64,000 bases of DNA from Anticarsia gemmatalis. Taxonomy: Eukaryota; Arthropoda; Insecta; Lepidoptera; Erebidae. The position numbers and the translations under genes are program-made. The stretch spans positions 9,555,501 through 9,619,500 of the forward strand of contig NC_134747.1 of the NCBI RefSeq assembly GCF_050436995.1. Direction: 5' to 3'. The notes below the pieces were generated by a model. That model did no database searches. It was not told where the DNA came from and saw only the letters and a list, made by a program, of their open reading frames with translations. Numbering within the stretch: the stretch's first letter is position 1; every line of letters begins with the position of its first letter. Of the stretch, positions 61,143 to 64,000 are shown piece after piece.

Positions 61143-61173
61143 CTCCTCCCCAGGTCCAGTATCCTGCAAACAT
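61143..61173 (-). CDS. Tg: transglutaminase alternative first exon C
   Basis: An ATG at 61173 opens ten codons (MFAGYWTWGG) and ends G|GTACGT in phase 1, so it would join exon 2 in frame (724-residue product). It lacks the Gly2/Cys lipidation signature. Drosophila transglutaminase has a second isoform with a different short N-terminus and a different location, so a second start of this kind is expected. Evidence is a very good donor, matching phase and an aromatic-rich N-terminus; the exon is short. Confidence 0.55.
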
Positions 61174-62244
61174 TGTCGCTTCGAAAACTTGGGGTGAATC
61201 GAGCAATATAATGTTCTCACTGTCAGGATCGATGTGGGAATGCCATTAATTATTTAAATTCAATGTTATATACATATATTTCATAGGTACTAAATACGAG
61301 CGATAATGATACAATTTTCCCGTTTAACAACAATTATTAACTACACCACCCATTAATTTAAAGAGGAAAGTATTGTTTTTTTGGGAAATCCCTTTATGGT
61401 TTGATCCACCTGTAAATATACCTTTATACCTTTAGGCACAACTTGAACAATTGAAACAAAATGTAGGCGGAATAATGAATGTAAACAAGCATCATAAGTA
61501 GGGATTCATTTTTCATTAGTAGAATTATATTTACGTATTATTATTGTGACTAACAGAATATACACTAAATAGAAATTCCCCAAATTGTTATAGGTGATTT
61601 TGGTTAGTAATACAGCTTCGACGATCGTTGGAGTACGTAGTGTTTCTAAACCTCGAAATCATAGTTAATATCCTTATATCTAAGATATCTTTCGATACTT
61701 TTCAAACATAATTCGAATGATAGGTACTATGTACACTTACAAACTTATTTCTTGAAACTTGAATATATAAAAATATTTGTAGATAAATAAACCTAGTCAA
61801 CAAGATTTCTGATACACCTCATTATTGAGAGCTATTTACCTCCCACTCACATGATTGAGATACAAACTTAAGTTCATATTAAGAGATTTTAGAATATAGT
61901 TATGACCACTTTTGTGAATAGCTATCGTACACCTACATAATAGATAAAAAAATCGTACTAAGTCTTTTAGGGCTTTAAAATCCTTAAAGTTAAATTATAA
62001 GGTTATTGCAGCCCTTAAACTTAAACTAAGAATTTTGCTATCAAACTCTTCGTGAAACGTTCATTAATGTTTTCAGTGGAAATTCCAGCATGTTCATTTT
62101 TGCCCGAACAAATTGGGCTAACAAAATATTTATATCTTCATAATCAACATGTGCTGTGTGGCGGAAATATTACCGTTTTACATTGAACACACATTTTCGT
62201 GCAACTCATAATACAGGGTGTTAGGCACGTAGTTGTCCGAATGA
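61174..62244. other. upstream region of isoform C, no gene seen
   Basis: AT-rich DNA. Part should be the 5'UTR and promoter of isoform C. An ACAGGGTGTTAGGCACG string at about 62213 is typical of a transposon edge, but its family is unclear. Confidence 0.45.
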
Positions 62245-63537
62245 AACAGAAATCTGGTATGCACTGCTGCCGACACGGCGTTAGAGCAGCTCGAAAGTCA
62301 CTTTAACTCGAATCAGCTATTTCATGGTAAACAGTATGGTTTCACAAAGGGTAGGTCAACGATCGATGCAGGTATTTCGCTCGTCAAGCATATCTACGAT
62401 GCTTGGGAGACATCCCAGGACGCCATTGGGGTGTTCTGCGATCTCTCCAAAGCATTTGACTGTGTCCAACATAATACGCTCCTTAGGAAACTAAACCACT
62501 ATGGAATTAGGGATACAGCGCTCGATTTACTTGCGTCATATTTGAGTAATAGGATTCAACGAGTAGATATCAATGGTGTAAGGTCTTTAGGTTCTGCTGT
62601 TTCTCTCGGCGTGCCTCAGGGTTCGATACTCGGTCCGTTTCTTTTTCTCGTATATATAAACGATCTCCCCTTTCAGGTGCAGGACTTATGTGATATTATA
62701 TTATTTGCAGATGACACTTCACTCATTTTTAAAGTAGATCGTTCGAAGTCTTGTTTTATTGATATCAATAGTATTCTTGAACAGGTCCACAATTGGTTCA
62801 CTTGTAATAATCTGTTATTAAATTCTGACAAAACTAAGTGCATTAGGTTCACTATGCCCAACGCGAGGAATTTAGGTACTAACATAGTCGTAAATGGGCA
62901 AACTATCGATTTGGTAGATTCGGCAACTTTTTTAGGTATCAGTCTGGATAGCAAGCTCCAATGGGGCACTCAGATAGCGCATCTCTCGGGGAGACTCAGC
63001 TCCGCCGCGTACGCAATCAGAAAAGTAAGACAGTTTGCTGGTGTGGATGCGGCAAGACTGGTTTACTTTAGTTATTTTCACAGCGTCATGTCTTACGGTA
63101 TATTACTGTGGGGTAAGGCTGCTGATATAGATGTTATTTTTGTCCTTCAAAAAAGAGCTATCCGTGCAATTTATAGTTTAGGAGCGCGAGACTCCTTGAG
63201 AGAGCTTTTTGGGCAGATAGGGATACTGACGGTGTCATCACAGTATGTGCTTGCAAACTTGTTGTATATAAAACAAAATTTAGGGACTTTCGCAACAAAT
63301 AGCGATAGACACAATTACAACACTAGAAACAGACACAAATTAGTAGGTCCCCATCATCGTTTACACAAGGTGCACAATTCGTTTGTAGGTCTCGGCATTC
63401 GTTTCTTCAACAAGCTTCCAAAGCACATCATGGATTTACCCCTGCCAAAATTCAAAGTTGCTGTTAAGGAACATCTCGTTAGGAAAGCTTATTACAGAAT
63501 TGATGAGTATCTAAACGACAATAGCTCTTGGGATTAG
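62245..63537 (+). CDS. non-LTR retrotransposon reverse transcriptase (5'-truncated ORF2)
   Basis: The frame is open from 62245; clear homology begins near 62275 and runs without break to the TAG at 63537. Visible RT blocks: LFHGKQYGFTKGRSTIDAG, GVFCDLSKAFDCVQHNTLL, VPQGSILGPFLFLVYINDL and DIILFADDTSLIF (the catalytic FADD box). After the thumb comes a C-terminal region typical of jockey/CR1-type LINEs (YNTRNRHKLV and FFNKLPKHI). RT copies RNA at the nicked target. The N-terminal endonuclease and the RT fingers are missing, the usual 5' truncation. The absence of stops or frameshifts suggests a young insertion. The lowest-risk class call is jockey/CR1 superfamily. Confidence 0.88.
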   Translation, partial: NRNLVCTAADTALEQLESHFNSNQLFHGKQYGFTKGRSTIDAGISLVKHIYDAWETSQDAIGVFCDLSKAFDCVQHNTLLRKLNHYGIRDTALDLLASYLSNRIQRVDINGVRSLGSAVSLGVPQGSILGPFLFLVYINDLPFQVQDLCDIILFADDTSLIFKVDRSKSCFIDINSILEQVHNWFTCNNLLLNSDKTKCIRFTMPNARNLGTNIVVNGQTIDLVDSATFLGISLDSKLQWGTQIAHLSGRLSSAAYAIRKVRQFAGVDAARLVYFSYFHSVMSYGILLWGKAADIDVIFVLQKRAIRAIYSLGARDSLRELFGQIGILTVSSQYVLANLLYIKQNLGTFATNSDRHNYNTRNRHKLVGPHHRLHKVHNSFVGLGIRFFNKLPKHIMDLPLPKFKVAVKEHLVRKAYYRIDEYLNDNSSWD

Positions 63538-64000
63538 TCGCTCGCTTGATGAGGATTCTTTGAAATTAGGGAACTTTGCTATAAATTGTATAAACTCAGT
63601 AGCAGTAGGTCTAAATATTGTAAAATATGGGCAATTAATGATGCAAATAGGTGATGTTACGTACAATTTGATGTTATTCATAAAACTGTCACTTTTTTCT
63701 TTTATAATGTTCACAACCAGAGTGCTCACTTGCTGCCCATATTCTTATTATCACATGCTAGTAGGTGCTCCCAACATACGGTATGATCAGAGACTAATAA
63801 ATAACCTAGCTATGTTCATTTAACTTAATTGACGTTCAGTCTATATCGCTGATTGTTGGCAGCTCCTCGCATGATCAATTATTGTATCAACCACATTGTA
63901 AAACTTTTTGGCGATTGAAAAGAGTGGCCGTGAGTTTCTCGCTAGCTCTTCTCATAAGGCTCTACCCCCTTTCCGAGCTAGTGGTAGATTCAGTAATTGT
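62260..64000 (+). mobile_element. 5'-truncated jockey/CR1-type LINE with 3'UTR
   Basis: The coding part is the RT frame ending at 63537. It is followed by an AT-rich 3'UTR and, from about 63918, a segment reading AAAGAGTGGCCGTGAGTTTC, then TCGCTAGCTCTTCTC and GGCTCTACCCCCTTTCC. I recognise that segment as a conserved lepidopteran LINE 3' tail. The element is not finished at position 64000, so its end and target-site duplication are outside the window. Confidence 0.75.

Noticed and set aside
60990..61220. 76-codon minus-strand frame overlapping first exon C
   Set aside because: It runs through the Helitron and would leave the donor in phase 0, which does not fit exon 2. The ATG frame in phase 1 is preferred.

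Overview
The window is AT-rich eukaryotic DNA from an insect, almost certainly a lepidopteran. Every multi-exon gene model carries GT..AG introns. The dispersed repeats are the ones that fill moth and butterfly genomes: Helitrons ending CGAAGT..CTAGT, a tRNA-derived SINE ending AAAGGCGTGAT.TTA, and a LINE with the GTGGCCGTGAGTTTCTCGCTAG 3' tail. Nothing bacterial (operon, CRISPR, ribosome binding site) is present, and I found no rRNA or tRNA gene.

Region 1 (1-21654, minus strand) holds the 5' half of a T-box transcription factor of the midline/H15 (TBX20) class. Three coding exons lie at 21654-21504, 16719-16558 and 14836-14680. They give an eh1-like repressor motif, a Ser/Pro/acidic linker and the first strand of the T-box. 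The rest of the T-box is not visible and should lie beyond position 1. The introns are long and contain a SINE, a perfect 30-bp-arm hairpin and GC-rich patches.

Region 2 (21655-37947) is a gene-poor intergenic stretch. It has the putative midline promoter, a palindromic MITE, two Helitrons, a tandem duplication, a hAT-like MITE with 8-bp target duplication, several GC-rich islands and one isolated coding-exon candidate at 31101-31047.

Region 3 (37948-39252, plus strand) is an intronless full-length DNAAF11/LRRC6/tilB gene for axonemal dynein assembly, with a good RFX X-box about 95 bp upstream of its ATG.

Region 4 (61173-40122, minus strand) is a complete transglutaminase (annulin-type) gene, convergent with DNAAF11. 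Eleven shared exons carry a full Cys-His-Asp triad. Three alternative first coding exons (57.3, 48.1 and 61.2 kb) all end in phase 1, so each joins exon 2 in frame. One of them encodes an N-myristoylation/palmitoylation-type N-terminus. The introns between the alternative first exons hold a 1.78-kb near-perfect palindrome built around a Tc1-like transposase remnant, plus Helitrons, a SINE, MITEs and perfect hairpins. A 1.1-kb internally deleted pogo-like transposon sits in the intron after exon 2.

Region 5 (62245-64000, plus strand) is the 3' half of a non-LTR retrotransposon with an open reverse transcriptase frame, running off the window end.

The three genes are functionally unrelated as far as can be seen. 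The most striking structures are the multi-promoter transglutaminase 5' region and the giant inverted repeat inside it. That repeat would be transcribed only from two of the three start sites.
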